Of a stretch of 64,000 nucleotides of DNA, positions 35,651-42,873 are shown piece by piece. The position numbers and the translations under genes are program-made. This stretch comes from an uncultured Treponema sp. Lineage in GTDB: Bacteria; Spirochaetota; Spirochaetia; Treponematales; Treponemataceae. Positions within the stretch are counted from its first letter, which is position 1. Each line of letters starts with the position of its first letter. The notes beneath the pieces were generated by a model. It was not told the DNA's origin, did not search any database, and saw only the letters and a list, made by a program, of their open reading frames with translations. Where the stretch lies: positions 124,001 to 188,000 of the forward strand of contig ONPD01000001.1 in the NCBI GenBank assembly GCA_900319625.1, written 5' to 3'.

Positions 35651-36367
35651 CTATTTTTCTTCTACGTATTCAACATCAGGATCTGCAATTTTATCAAGCA
35701 AAGGTTCACGAAGCTTTTCAGCAACAGCTTTTTTCAAAAGAACTGTTTCAGAAGCATTATCTTCCATACCGTTCAAGGCAGCATCAAGCTGAGCATCATA
35801 AATATCACGACTCATAGTAAAAACAACATAGTATTCATAATAATAATCAAAAGCACTGTCCGGCGATTTTTTGTTGATTTTTACACCCTGCTTTGGCTTT
35901 CTGAACTGAATCCAATACTGAGATTCTTTTAAAAGTCCATTGAGTTCAATTGCCGAAATAGCTTTGATTGTCTGATCCATAGCCAGCTTTTTACTGTTTT
36001 CATCGCCGGAAGTTCCCTGGAAAACTGCATTTGCGCTCTGACCAACAGCAAGGGAGAAAGAATTTGCAACCTGACGCTGAACATCAACCTGATCAGTCCA
36101 GTTTTTCAAAAATTCCAAATCTGTTCCCTGATTAGAAAAAACAAAAATCTGAGACTCTTTCATATCTATTTTCAAGGCTTTAGCAATTGTTTTATTATCA
36201 CCTTCAAGAACTGCAAGAACCCAGCCAGGAATATCAGAACCTAATGCCAGGCCCGGTCGATTTACAATTTCGATTTTCTGTTTTGCAACCTTTCCTTTTT
36301 TAGCACCAAAAGCATTTGTTGTTACTAAAGTAGTAAGCATAGCAGCTGCAAGTAAAAGTTTTTTCAT
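35651..36367 (-). CDS. Secreted envelope protein of the LpoB/LPP20 cluster, unrecognised
   Basis: 238 aa from the ATG at 36367, preceded by GGAGG; an upstream codon at 36379 would place the start before the ribosome-binding site. Signal peptide about 1-21 (TTLVTTNAFGA). The segment PGLALGSDIPGWVLAVLEGD plus QVDVQRQVANSFSLAVGQSANAVF resembles the general layout of LPP20-type proteins, with a C-terminal acidic tail. I do not recognise a specific family. It is the first gene of the envelope cluster, 13 bp before the LpoB-like gene. Confidence 0.6.
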   Translation of the reverse strand: MKKLLLAAAMLTTLVTTNAFGAKKGKVAKQKIEIVNRPGLALGSDIPGWVLAVLEGDNKTIAKALKIDMKESQIFVFSNQGTDLEFLKNWTDQVDVQRQVANSFSLAVGQSANAVFQGTSGDENSKKLAMDQTIKAISAIELNGLLKESQYWIQFRKPKQGVKINKKSPDSAFDYYYEYYVVFTMSRDIYDAQLDAALNGMEDNASETVLLKKAVAEKLREPLLDKIADPDVEYVEEK

Positions 36368-36440
36368 AAAATCCTCCATTACGTATTTAAAAAATTATAC
36401 TTTTAGAAAGTTACTAAAGCAATGAATTTCAGATTAGAAA

Positions 36441-36472
36441 AATAAAAAGGCAGCGTTCGTGGGGACGCTGCC
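36441..36472 (-). terminator. Intrinsic terminator after the HlyIII-family gene
   Basis: On the minus strand GGCAGCGT pairs with ACGCTGCC (36449-36472), followed by TTTTTATTTTT. It separates the HlyIII gene from the envelope cluster. Confidence 0.82.
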
Positions 36473-36490
36473 TGTGAGTTTACGAATTAA

Positions 36491-37393
36491 TTACGAATTG
36501 ATAAAGAATAAACTGAAGAAAATATTGACGTTAGCAACGAGCATCAGAATATTTCCTATAAAGTGCATAAAGCGGTACTTTCTGAGTCCATAGAACACAA
36601 GTCCTATAATGTAGAAAACTGCACCCATAATCAGCATCTGGAAACTTGCAGGAGAAAGCACGTTATACAAAATCCTGCACACAAAAATACCGGAGAAGCC
36701 GGCAATAATATAAAGGGCAAGATTCAGACGGCTAAGGCGTTCACCGGAAATCGCAAACATAATAGCACCAATCAGTGAAAGTCCCCATACAATTCCGAAT
36801 AAAGTCCAGCCAATCTGACCTTCAATTTTGGTGATTGTATAAGCAGTGTAGCCCCAGCCGATAATTAAAAACGAACAGAAATGTGAAAGACGGTTAAAAA
36901 CATCCTTTGCAAGGCGGTTTGTAATTGAGTGGCGCAGACATGAAAAAACATACATTATAATCATTGTTGCACCAAACAAAGCGTACATTACTGTCGTTAA
37001 ATTTACATATTTTACAGCATTGCGGATGGCAAGAGTTTCAAGGCAGGCAGTTGCCGCAACAAAAAGACAGGCACCAATTCCCTGAACGATGGCGCTGGCA
37101 ATTTCTTCTGCAAGTGTGAAAGGACGGTATTTTTTTGCAATTTCGAGGGCAGATTTTTCCCGGGCGATTTTAGCTTCTGCACGTTTGCGGGATTTTTCCG
37201 ACTTAGCGTAATCTGCGGCGGCATACTTTGCCTTAAGACGCTCCGGGTCTTCATCATACTGAATTTCAACCTCGCGGACTGCTGCTTCATAATCACGCTT
37301 AATCTGAGCAAGACGAGATGCCTTTTTTTCCTTCAAAGACCTCAAAGTTGATTTTCTTACTGCTGTTAAAGCAATATCTTCCTGTCTTGACAT
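36491..37393 (-). CDS. HlyIII/PAQR-family membrane protein with N-terminal coiled coil
   Basis: 300 aa. Residues 1-90 are highly charged and helical (many K, E, A, R), likely a coiled coil. From about residue 95 it shows the seven-helix HlyIII/PAQR pattern: EEIASAIVQGIGACLF, SCLRHSI (usually S-x-x-x-H), and a C-terminal YIIGLVFYGLRKYRFMHFIGNI. Typical family members have about 210 residues and lack the N-terminal domain. AGGAGG precedes the ATG. The family includes membrane homeostasis proteins (TrhA); the haemolysin name is historical. Confidence 0.8.
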   Translation of the reverse strand: MSRQEDIALTAVRKSTLRSLKEKKASRLAQIKRDYEAAVREVEIQYDEDPERLKAKYAAADYAKSEKSRKRAEAKIAREKSALEIAKKYRPFTLAEEIASAIVQGIGACLFVAATACLETLAIRNAVKYVNLTTVMYALFGATMIIMYVFSCLRHSITNRLAKDVFNRLSHFCSFLIIGWGYTAYTITKIEGQIGWTLFGIVWGLSLIGAIMFAISGERLSRLNLALYIIAGFSGIFVCRILYNVLSPASFQMLIMGAVFYIIGLVFYGLRKYRFMHFIGNILMLVANVNIFFSLFFINS

Positions 37394-37472
37394 TTCTGCC
37401 TCCTGATCCTGATTTTATTTTTTTTCAGGATAATGTTTTTTCGCGCTTACGGTCGAAACCTTCACACCATCA

Positions 37473-38267
37473 CTAATTTTTCCCGCCAAACTGCAGGCGT
37501 CGGAAGCGCTCAAAAAGTAAAACGCCTGCTGCCACCGACACATTCAGACTGTCAATTTTTCCGCAGGTCGGAATAGATACAATGGTATCGCACTGTTTTT
37601 CAAGTAACTGTGCCATTCCGCTTCCTTCGCTTCCCATCACAATTACAGATTTATCCGCAAAGTCTACCTGACCGCAGGTCTGTCCGCCTGCATCTGCTCC
37701 GTAAACCCAGAAGCCTTTTTCCTTAAGCTGTTCTACCGCGCGCACCAGATTATTCACAACTGCAAGAGGAACCCAGGCCGACGCGCCTGCACTTGTCCTT
37801 GCAATAACGTCGTTTTCTTCAACTTTACTTGCGGCCTTGTGTTCAGGAAGGACAACTAAATCTGCCCCGAACTGATCGCAGCTTCGGATAATGGCGCCTA
37901 CGTTGTGAGGGTCAGTTACCCGGTCAAGAATTACAACCGTGCAGGTCTCTTTTTCGAAGGATTTTACCCAGGCATCAAAATCTACAAGATTTACGGATTT
38001 TTTCTGCTCGCCTTCAATTTCAAGAACAAGACCACGGTGATCACGCAAAGCCGGAGAAAGTGAAGAAACCATTTCATCAAGCTTTTTATCTTCAACCTGA
38101 GTTGCAGCAATTCCTGCTTCCTTAGCGGCCGCAAGAATCTTTTTTACGCGGGGACCCGGCTTACTGTAATAAAGTTTGTAGCCGGAAGTCGGCAAATCTT
38201 TGAGAGATTTTAATTTTTCTTCAATTGAGTGAAAACCTGTCGTGGTCGTAACGTTATCTTTATACAT
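37473..38267 (-). CDS. rlmB: TrmH/RlmB-family rRNA 2'-O-methyltransferase
   Basis: 264 aa. SPOUT methyltransferase with the three family motifs: NVGAIIRSCDQFGADLVVLP, IVMGSEGSGMAQLLEKQCD and IDSLNVSVAAGVLLFERFR (knot region). The N-terminal substrate-binding domain (about 1-95) is present. The likely reaction is 2'-O-methylation of G2251 in 23S rRNA; the exact target cannot be fixed from sequence alone. The ribosome-binding GAGG lies in a region that can pair with a 9-bp inverted repeat (near 38245 and 38279), which could affect translation. Confidence 0.85.
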   Translation of the reverse strand: MYKDNVTTTTGFHSIEEKLKSLKDLPTSGYKLYYSKPGPRVKKILAAAKEAGIAATQVEDKKLDEMVSSLSPALRDHRGLVLEIEGEQKKSVNLVDFDAWVKSFEKETCTVVILDRVTDPHNVGAIIRSCDQFGADLVVLPEHKAASKVEENDVIARTSAGASAWVPLAVVNNLVRAVEQLKEKGFWVYGADAGGQTCGQVDFADKSVIVMGSEGSGMAQLLEKQCDTIVSIPTCGKIDSLNVSVAAGVLLFERFRRLQFGGKN

Positions 38268-38287
38268 AAATCTACCTCACCACGACA

Positions 38288-38312
38288 TCAGTTTTGCCAC
38301 AGGCAAAACTGA
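38288..38312. repeat. Perfect 11-bp hairpin between ychJ-like and rlmB-like genes
   Basis: TCAGTTTTGCC (38288-38298) pairs with GGCAAAACTGA (38302-38312), loop ACA (TGT on the other strand). No U-tract is present. The TGT loop also occurs in a hairpin in the ribE leader. Confidence 0.65.
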
Positions 38313-38340
38313 CATTTAATGCATCGTCCATTATCTTTCA

Positions 38341-38838
38341 CTATCTTCCACAGCACTGTTTATACTTTTTACCGCTGCCACATGGACATGGGTCGTTTCG
38401 GCCTACTTTTGCGCCAACGCGTTTTACAGTTTCTGGAATTACGTTTCCTGCAACATATTTCCATTCATCATTGATTTTCTTAAACAAAGAAATTTCGTGA
38501 TGAAGCTCGTGCATATTGTGCAAAGTATAATCAGCAGTGAATTCAACAATCTCTTCACCTTCTTTTTCGCCTTTTTCAGTGCGAAGGATTTTAAGACCGT
38601 TCCACTGTGATTCGCGGCTCCAGTCTTCAGTAGCCTTCTTGTCGATTTCTGCAAGACCTTCTTCGTCGTCGCAAGATTTAATGATAAAGTCGATTTCGTG
38701 CTTTACATAAGATGAATAGCGGGCACGCATACAGGCTTCCGCAGTAGGAGCTTTTACAGATCCTTTAATAATCGGTTCGCAGCATTCTGCATAAGTTTTC
38801 CCTGAACCGCAAGGGCAAAGATTTTCATTTTTACTCAT
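38341..38838 (-). CDS. YchJ-like protein with two SEC-C zinc motifs
   Basis: 165 aa. It has an N-terminal SEC-C motif ([17 protein letters not shown]), the central UPF0225/YchJ domain ([39 protein letters not shown]) and a C-terminal SEC-C motif ([19 protein letters not shown]). All zinc-ligand cysteines are intact. Proteins of this size bind zinc; the cellular role is not established. The gene lies 73 bp upstream of rlmB in the same direction. Confidence 0.85.
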   Translation of the reverse strand: MSKNENLCPCGSGKTYAECCEPIIKGSVKAPTAEACMRARYSSYVKHEIDFIIKSCDDEEGLAEIDKKATEDWSRESQWNGLKILRTEKGEKEGEEIVEFTADYTLHNMHELHHEISLFKKINDEWKYVAGNVIPETVKRVGAKVGRNDPCPCGSGKKYKQCCGR

Positions 38839-38894
38839 AATAGAATGATTTTACCAAAATGGCGTAAGATTGAAAATAGCAAACGAAATTGTCA

Positions 38895-40280
38895 CTAAAG
38901 GCTTTGTTCAGAAATCCTTTTTACCCTGCCACGGTAAGCAAAGGCCAGCTGAAGGGCCATCGCACACCAGATAAGAGGCTCGCATAAAATGATTCCCCAT
39001 ATTCCGAGGCGGGGAATTATTATGATTGTAAAGAGGATTTTTCCGGCAAGTTCCACGATGCTGGAAATCAGCGGGAGGAGTTTTGCGCCAAGTCCCTGGA
39101 GGGAGTTTCTGAAAACGATTAGGGGGCCTAAAACTATGAAAAAAGGATAGGCAAAGCGCAGATATTTTGTTCCGTAATTTAAAAGCTCCGGATTCTGAGA
39201 GCCGGAAACAAATTCAAAAATCGGGCGGACAATAAAAGGAGATAAAATCAGAAGAAGGGCGGTATAGCACCAGATAATAAGAATTGCTATGTTTACGCCT
39301 TTGTTGGCACGGGCCAGATTTTTTGCTCCGTAATTCTGCGAAACAAAGGTTGAGCTTGTAATTCCCAGGCTGAAAATCACAACTGTACTGAGGGAAAAAA
39401 GCTTTCTGGCAGCGGTGTGACCCGCAATGATGTAGGTTCCAAAGCCGTTGATGGCTGACTGTAAAATTAAAGTTCCAGAGCCAACGATTGCAAGCATAAG
39501 GGCCATGGAAAGTCCCTGAAGGAAAATCTCCCGGTAAAGCTTAAAGGCTCCGCAGCCGTGAATTTTAAAGCTGGCCGCCGACGGAATCAGGATTTTTGCC
39601 TTAACAAGAATGTAAAGGATGCAGAAAATTACAGAAGTTCCTTGCGAAATAACAGTGGCGATTGCGGTTCCTTCTACTCCCATCCCGAATTTTGTAATCA
39701 AAAGAATATCAAGAATCACATTTAATATAGAAGAAAGAATCAAAAATACCAGGGGCATGAAGGAATTTCCGATTGCCCGCAAAAGTCCAGCACACAAATT
39801 ATAGGCAAAAAGAACACCACCAAAAATGGCAACAATTGATATGTAAGAAAGTGCCTGGTCTAAAATCATGCCCGGTGTACCAAGCATAAGCAGCAGAGGC
39901 TTGAGGGTTAAAAGGCAAAGAGCCGTAACGCCTGCCGTCACAAAAATCATTATGATGATTGAGGCAGCAACTACGCGTTTAAGGTAAAGTCTGTCACCCG
40001 AACCAAAGGCACGGGCAACAACGATACTGCATCCGCTTCCAAAACCGTTTCCCAAATCCAGAATAATCTGAAAAATCGCAGAAGATGCTCCGATTGCGGC
40101 CAGAGAATCTTCCTTGAGATAATGCCCGACGATTACAGTGTCTGCCGTGTTGTAAAGCTGCTGAAAGAGATATGACACCACAATCGGAATCATAAAAGAC
40201 ACAAGAGCCTTAAAAATGCTTCCGTTTAAAAGGTCGGGATAGAGAAAATGCTTAATTTTTGTTGAAAGCGGTGTATTCAT
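38895..40280 (-). CDS. MATE-family multidrug/sodium antiporter
   Basis: 461 aa from the ATG at 40280; an open frame extends 18 codons upstream without a plausible start. It has twelve hydrophobic segments and the MATE pattern: MIPIVVSYLFQQLYNTADTVIVG near the N-terminus, LGNGFGSGCSIVVARAFGSGD, and the second-half repeat SSTFVSQNYGAKNLARANKG. It exports cationic compounds in exchange for Na+ or H+; the substrate is unknown. Confidence 0.92.
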   Translation of the reverse strand: MNTPLSTKIKHFLYPDLLNGSIFKALVSFMIPIVVSYLFQQLYNTADTVIVGHYLKEDSLAAIGASSAIFQIILDLGNGFGSGCSIVVARAFGSGDRLYLKRVVAASIIIMIFVTAGVTALCLLTLKPLLLMLGTPGMILDQALSYISIVAIFGGVLFAYNLCAGLLRAIGNSFMPLVFLILSSILNVILDILLITKFGMGVEGTAIATVISQGTSVIFCILYILVKAKILIPSAASFKIHGCGAFKLYREIFLQGLSMALMLAIVGSGTLILQSAINGFGTYIIAGHTAARKLFSLSTVVIFSLGITSSTFVSQNYGAKNLARANKGVNIAILIIWCYTALLLILSPFIVRPIFEFVSGSQNPELLNYGTKYLRFAYPFFIVLGPLIVFRNSLQGLGAKLLPLISSIVELAGKILFTIIIIPRLGIWGIILCEPLIWCAMALQLAFAYRGRVKRISEQSL

Positions 40281-40316
40281 AAAAATATTCCAAAAACTTG
40301 AGCGGAGCGAAAGTTC

Positions 40317-40366
40317 AGAGAACGTTCGAGGCATCCGGAAGTTGTAGGGAAGATTACGACGTTCTC
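40317..40366 (-). repeat. Hairpin with conserved 20-nt right arm, copy 1
   Basis: On the minus strand, one base after the SDR stop codon, GAGAACGT pairs with ACGTTCTC. The loop contains CAACTTCCGGATGCCTCGAA, found identically at 55714-55733. The outer stems of the two copies differ in sequence but both start at or next to a stop codon. Confidence 0.65.
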
Positions 40367-40367
40367 G

Positions 40368-41144
40368 TCACATACTTGTGTAGCCGCCGTCTACAGGCAG
40401 AATTACACCTGTAACGTAGCTTGATGCAGGGCTTGCAAGGAAGATTGCGGCAGTATCAAGTTCACCTTCGTTTCCATAGCGGGAAAGCGGAATCATTGTC
40501 TGAGCGTTCTGCTGGAAGAAATCTGAATCCAGAGTTTCCTTTGTGAGAGGGCTGTAGAAGTAACCCGGGCAGATTGCGTTTACGTTGATTCCGTATTTTC
40601 CCCATTCAGAAGCAAGACCGCGGGTAAGGTTTACAACGCCACCCTTTGCGGCATGGTAAGGAGAACAAGGAGCAACCTTATTTCCAACAAGACCGTACAT
40701 AGAAGCAATGTTGATGATACGGCCATATTTTGCAGGAATCATTGCTTTTTTTGCAACGGCACGGGCAACCTTGAAGGTTCCTCCCAGATCAACATTAAGT
40801 TCACCGTTGAACTGGTCATCTGTAATATCTTCTGCAGGAGCAACCGCACCAGTTCCGGCATTATTGATTACGATATCAATGCGGCCGAATTTTTTCATAA
40901 CTTCGTCTACGGCTGCGTTTACCTTTTCTGTATCTGTGATGTCACAAGGAATTGCAAGAGTTTCTACTTTATAAGTATCAGCAATTTCCTTAGCAACTGC
41001 ATCAATCTTTTCCTTGCGGCGGGCAATTGCAACAATTTTTGCACCCTGATTAGCAAGAGCCTTAGCCATCTGAACACCAAGACCTGTTGAACATCCGGTT
41101 ACAATTGCAACCTGACCACTTAAATCAAAATAATTTTTAGACAT
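40368..41144 (-). CDS. Short-chain dehydrogenase/reductase
   Basis: 258 aa from the ATG at 41144 (AGGT upstream); the longer open frame runs through a palindrome and is not credible. Classical SDR: cofactor loop TGCSTGLG, NNAG, catalytic Ser in IASMYGLVG, and YHAAK with the catalytic Tyr and Lys. It ends LPVDGGYTSM. Overall it is close to gluconate 5-dehydrogenase/3-oxoacyl reductase-type SDRs (FDLSGQVAIVTGC). The substrate is unknown. A promoter with an internal palindrome lies just upstream. Confidence 0.85.
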   Translation of the reverse strand: MSKNYFDLSGQVAIVTGCSTGLGVQMAKALANQGAKIVAIARRKEKIDAVAKEIADTYKVETLAIPCDITDTEKVNAAVDEVMKKFGRIDIVINNAGTGAVAPAEDITDDQFNGELNVDLGGTFKVARAVAKKAMIPAKYGRIINIASMYGLVGNKVAPCSPYHAAKGGVVNLTRGLASEWGKYGINVNAICPGYFYSPLTKETLDSDFFQQNAQTMIPLSRYGNEGELDTAAIFLASPASSYVTGVILPVDGGYTSM

Positions 41145-41193
41145 ATAGTACCTCGAAAAAAATGAATTGCTCTTATAAAATACTTCTATAATT

Positions 41194-41222
41194 AAATTAG
41201 TAAAGTAATTTTTACTTGTCAA
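41194..41222 (-). promoter_or_regulatory. SDR promoter with palindromic operator in the spacer
   Basis: On the minus strand TTGACA (41217-41222) and TAATTT (41194-41199) are 17 bp apart. The spacer contains the palindrome AAGTAA-AAA-TTACTT (41203-41217), a plausible repressor site. Confidence 0.5.
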
Positions 41223-41230
41223 TGCAAAAG

Positions 41231-41329
41231 TGTCCAAAAAAAGTGGGACGCAGGCGGAAAATGAGGGGGGACCGCAGACGGGGTGAGACCTCATTTTTCG
41301 CCGTCGCTGGGACCCGCTTTTTTTGGACA
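41231..41329. repeat. 99-bp nested inverted repeat
   Basis: Outer arms 41231-41247 and 41313-41329 are complementary over 17 nt with one G-T wobble. Inner arms 41255-41266 and 41289-41300 pair over 12 nt with one mismatch. It lies between the divergent SDR and carA transcription units. No ORF is apparent inside it. Confidence 0.75.
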
Positions 41330-41358
41330 AACTGGTAGAATAAGTTTTAATATTCCTT

Positions 41359-41364
41359 TATAAT
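41359..41364 (+). promoter_or_regulatory. -10 box of the carA leader
   Basis: TATAAT lies 11 nt before the leader ORF start. The -35 region is weak (TAGAAT at 17 bp). If this is the only promoter, the leader ORF has a 5' UTR of only about 3-6 nt. Confidence 0.45.
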
Positions 41365-41375
41365 AAGGTCTCAGT

Positions 41376-41453
41376 ATGAAAAATCTGGCGAAACAAAACT
41401 TACTGAAACACACACTTTGTTGCGACGGCTATTTTTTCTATTATTATTTTTGA
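41376..41453 (+). CDS. Leader peptide of the carA-carB/dapF attenuator (25 codons)
   Basis: ATG at 41376, TGA at 41451-41453, 25 codons; AAGG lies 7 nt upstream of the ATG. The last seven residues are YFFYYYF, encoded by a run of T-rich codons (41430-41450). The stop codon is 7 nt before the 5' arm of a strong terminator hairpin, itself before carA. This geometry matches the pyrBI leader of enteric bacteria, where RNA polymerase slowed by low UTP in the U-rich tract lets the ribosome follow closely and block the terminator. UTP sensing is inferred. A Phe/Tyr-codon attenuator is less likely given the target genes. Confidence 0.6.
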   Translation: MKNLAKQNLLKHTLCCDGYFFYYYF

Positions 41454-41460
41454 ATTTTAC

Positions 41461-41498
41461 AAAGCTGAATTCGATTTTTTCGAGTTCAGCTTTTTTTT
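41461..41498 (+). terminator. Attenuator terminator upstream of carA
   Basis: The 5' arm 41461-41474 (AAAGCTGAATTCGA) pairs with 41480-41493 with one wobble, loop TTTTT, and is followed by a T8 tract ending at 41498. It stands between the leader peptide and the carA GTG at 41559, so it must be read through for carA expression from the upstream promoter. Confidence 0.85.
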
Positions 41499-41558
41499 AA
41501 GTCCCAAGGGCTGAAAAGAGGGCTTTCGGGCGATTTTCTGGAAAAAGTGAGGTAGATT

Positions 41559-42872
41559 GTGGAAAAGGGATGCGAAAAAAAAGCTGTTCTGCTGCTGGCA
41601 AACGGCATGGTTTTTGAAGGAAAAAGTTTTGGAGCAGAAGGCTGTGTTATCGGAGAAACAGTTTTTACTACCGGTATGAACGGCTATCTTGAAACACTTA
41701 CAGATCCAAGCTATTACGGTCAGATTGTTACTCAGACTTTCCCGCTGATTGGAAACTACGGCGACATTGCAAAAGATTACGAAAGCGCAAAATGCAATCT
41801 GCGCGGCTATATCGTGCGCGAATGGTGCGAAACTCCTTCTAACTTCCGCTGCGGCGGCGACATCAATTCTTACCTCAAATCTCAGAATATAATCGGTCTT
41901 TACGACATTGATACAAGAAAACTTACAAAGATTCTGCGCGAAACCGGCGTTATGAACGGGATGATTATTTCGGGCGAAGGAAGCGAGGCAAAAGAAGCTT
42001 TTGCAGCCCTGAATGATGAAGGCAAAAAGGCTGCCCTGCTGGAAAAAATCCGCGCCTACACAATTGTAAATGCAGTTGCTTCTGTAACCGGAAGTGCCAC
42101 AGGAGTTGAAGAGCCCGCAGATGTAGTTTTCAGTGAGTCTGCAAAATACCGCTTTGTGCCGGTTAAGGCTGACGGAACTAAAATCAACGATCCTGACCTT
42201 GCCATGAAAGACGGAAAGGGAAAAAAAGTCGTTCTCTGGGATTTTGGCGCAAAAGCAAATATCCGCCGCGAACTTTTGAAACGCGGTCTTGAAGTTGTAA
42301 CTGTGCCTAGCACTTACACAGCAGAGCAGATTACAGCCCTGAATCCTGACGGAATTATGCTGAGTAACGGTCCTGGAGACCCTGCAGAAAACGTTACTAT
42401 TATAGAAGAAATCAAAAAGCTTTTGAAAACAGGCATTCCGATTTTTGGAATCTGTCTTGGTCACCAGCTTTTAGCACTGGCAAGTGGCGCTGAAACAATG
42501 AAATTGAAGTACGGTCACCGCGGCGGAAACCAGCCGGTAAAATACCTTAAAACCGGTCGCGTTTACATTTCAAGCCAGAACCACGGCTATGCCGTAAAAA
42601 ATGACACTTTACCGGCAGGCGCTGTTTTGAGCTTTGTAAACACAAACGACGGAACCTGCGAAGGCCTTGCCTACACTAAAGTTCCGGCTTTCAGCGTTCA
42701 GTTCCACCCGGAAGCATGTTCCGGCCCGCTGGACACAAGCTTTTTGTTCGACGAATTTGTAAAGCTGATTAATAATCACGACTACTTCAAAAACTTCAAA
42801 GCTGAGTTCGAGCGCGTGGATGCGATTAAATATTTTGCAAGTACAATCAAAGCGACTAAGGAGAATGCATAG
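41559..42872 (+). CDS. carA: Carbamoyl-phosphate synthase small subunit (glutaminase)
   Basis: 437 aa, GTG start at 41559 with GTGAGGT 7 nt upstream. The N-terminal domain has ANGMVFEGKSFGAEG and GYLETLTDPSYYGQIV. The C-terminal class I glutamine amidotransferase has catalytic GICLGHQLLA and HPEACSGPLD. CarA usually has about 360-390 residues; here about 45 extra residues lie around positions 165-210 (Ala/Thr/Gly-rich, then a charged stretch) before VVLWDFGAKANI. It makes ammonia for CarB and overlaps functionally with pyrimidine and arginine synthesis. carB follows directly after its stop codon. Confidence 0.95.
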   Translation: MEKGCEKKAVLLLANGMVFEGKSFGAEGCVIGETVFTTGMNGYLETLTDPSYYGQIVTQTFPLIGNYGDIAKDYESAKCNLRGYIVREWCETPSNFRCGGDINSYLKSQNIIGLYDIDTRKLTKILRETGVMNGMIISGEGSEAKEAFAALNDEGKKAALLEKIRAYTIVNAVASVTGSATGVEEPADVVFSESAKYRFVPVKADGTKINDPDLAMKDGKGKKVVLWDFGAKANIRRELLKRGLEVVTVPSTYTAEQITALNPDGIMLSNGPGDPAENVTIIEEIKKLLKTGIPIFGICLGHQLLALASGAETMKLKYGHRGGNQPVKYLKTGRVYISSQNHGYAVKNDTLPAGAVLSFVNTNDGTCEGLAYTKVPAFSVQFHPEACSGPLDTSFLFDEFVKLINNHDYFKNFKAEFERVDAIKYFASTIKATKENA

Positions 42873-42873
42873 T

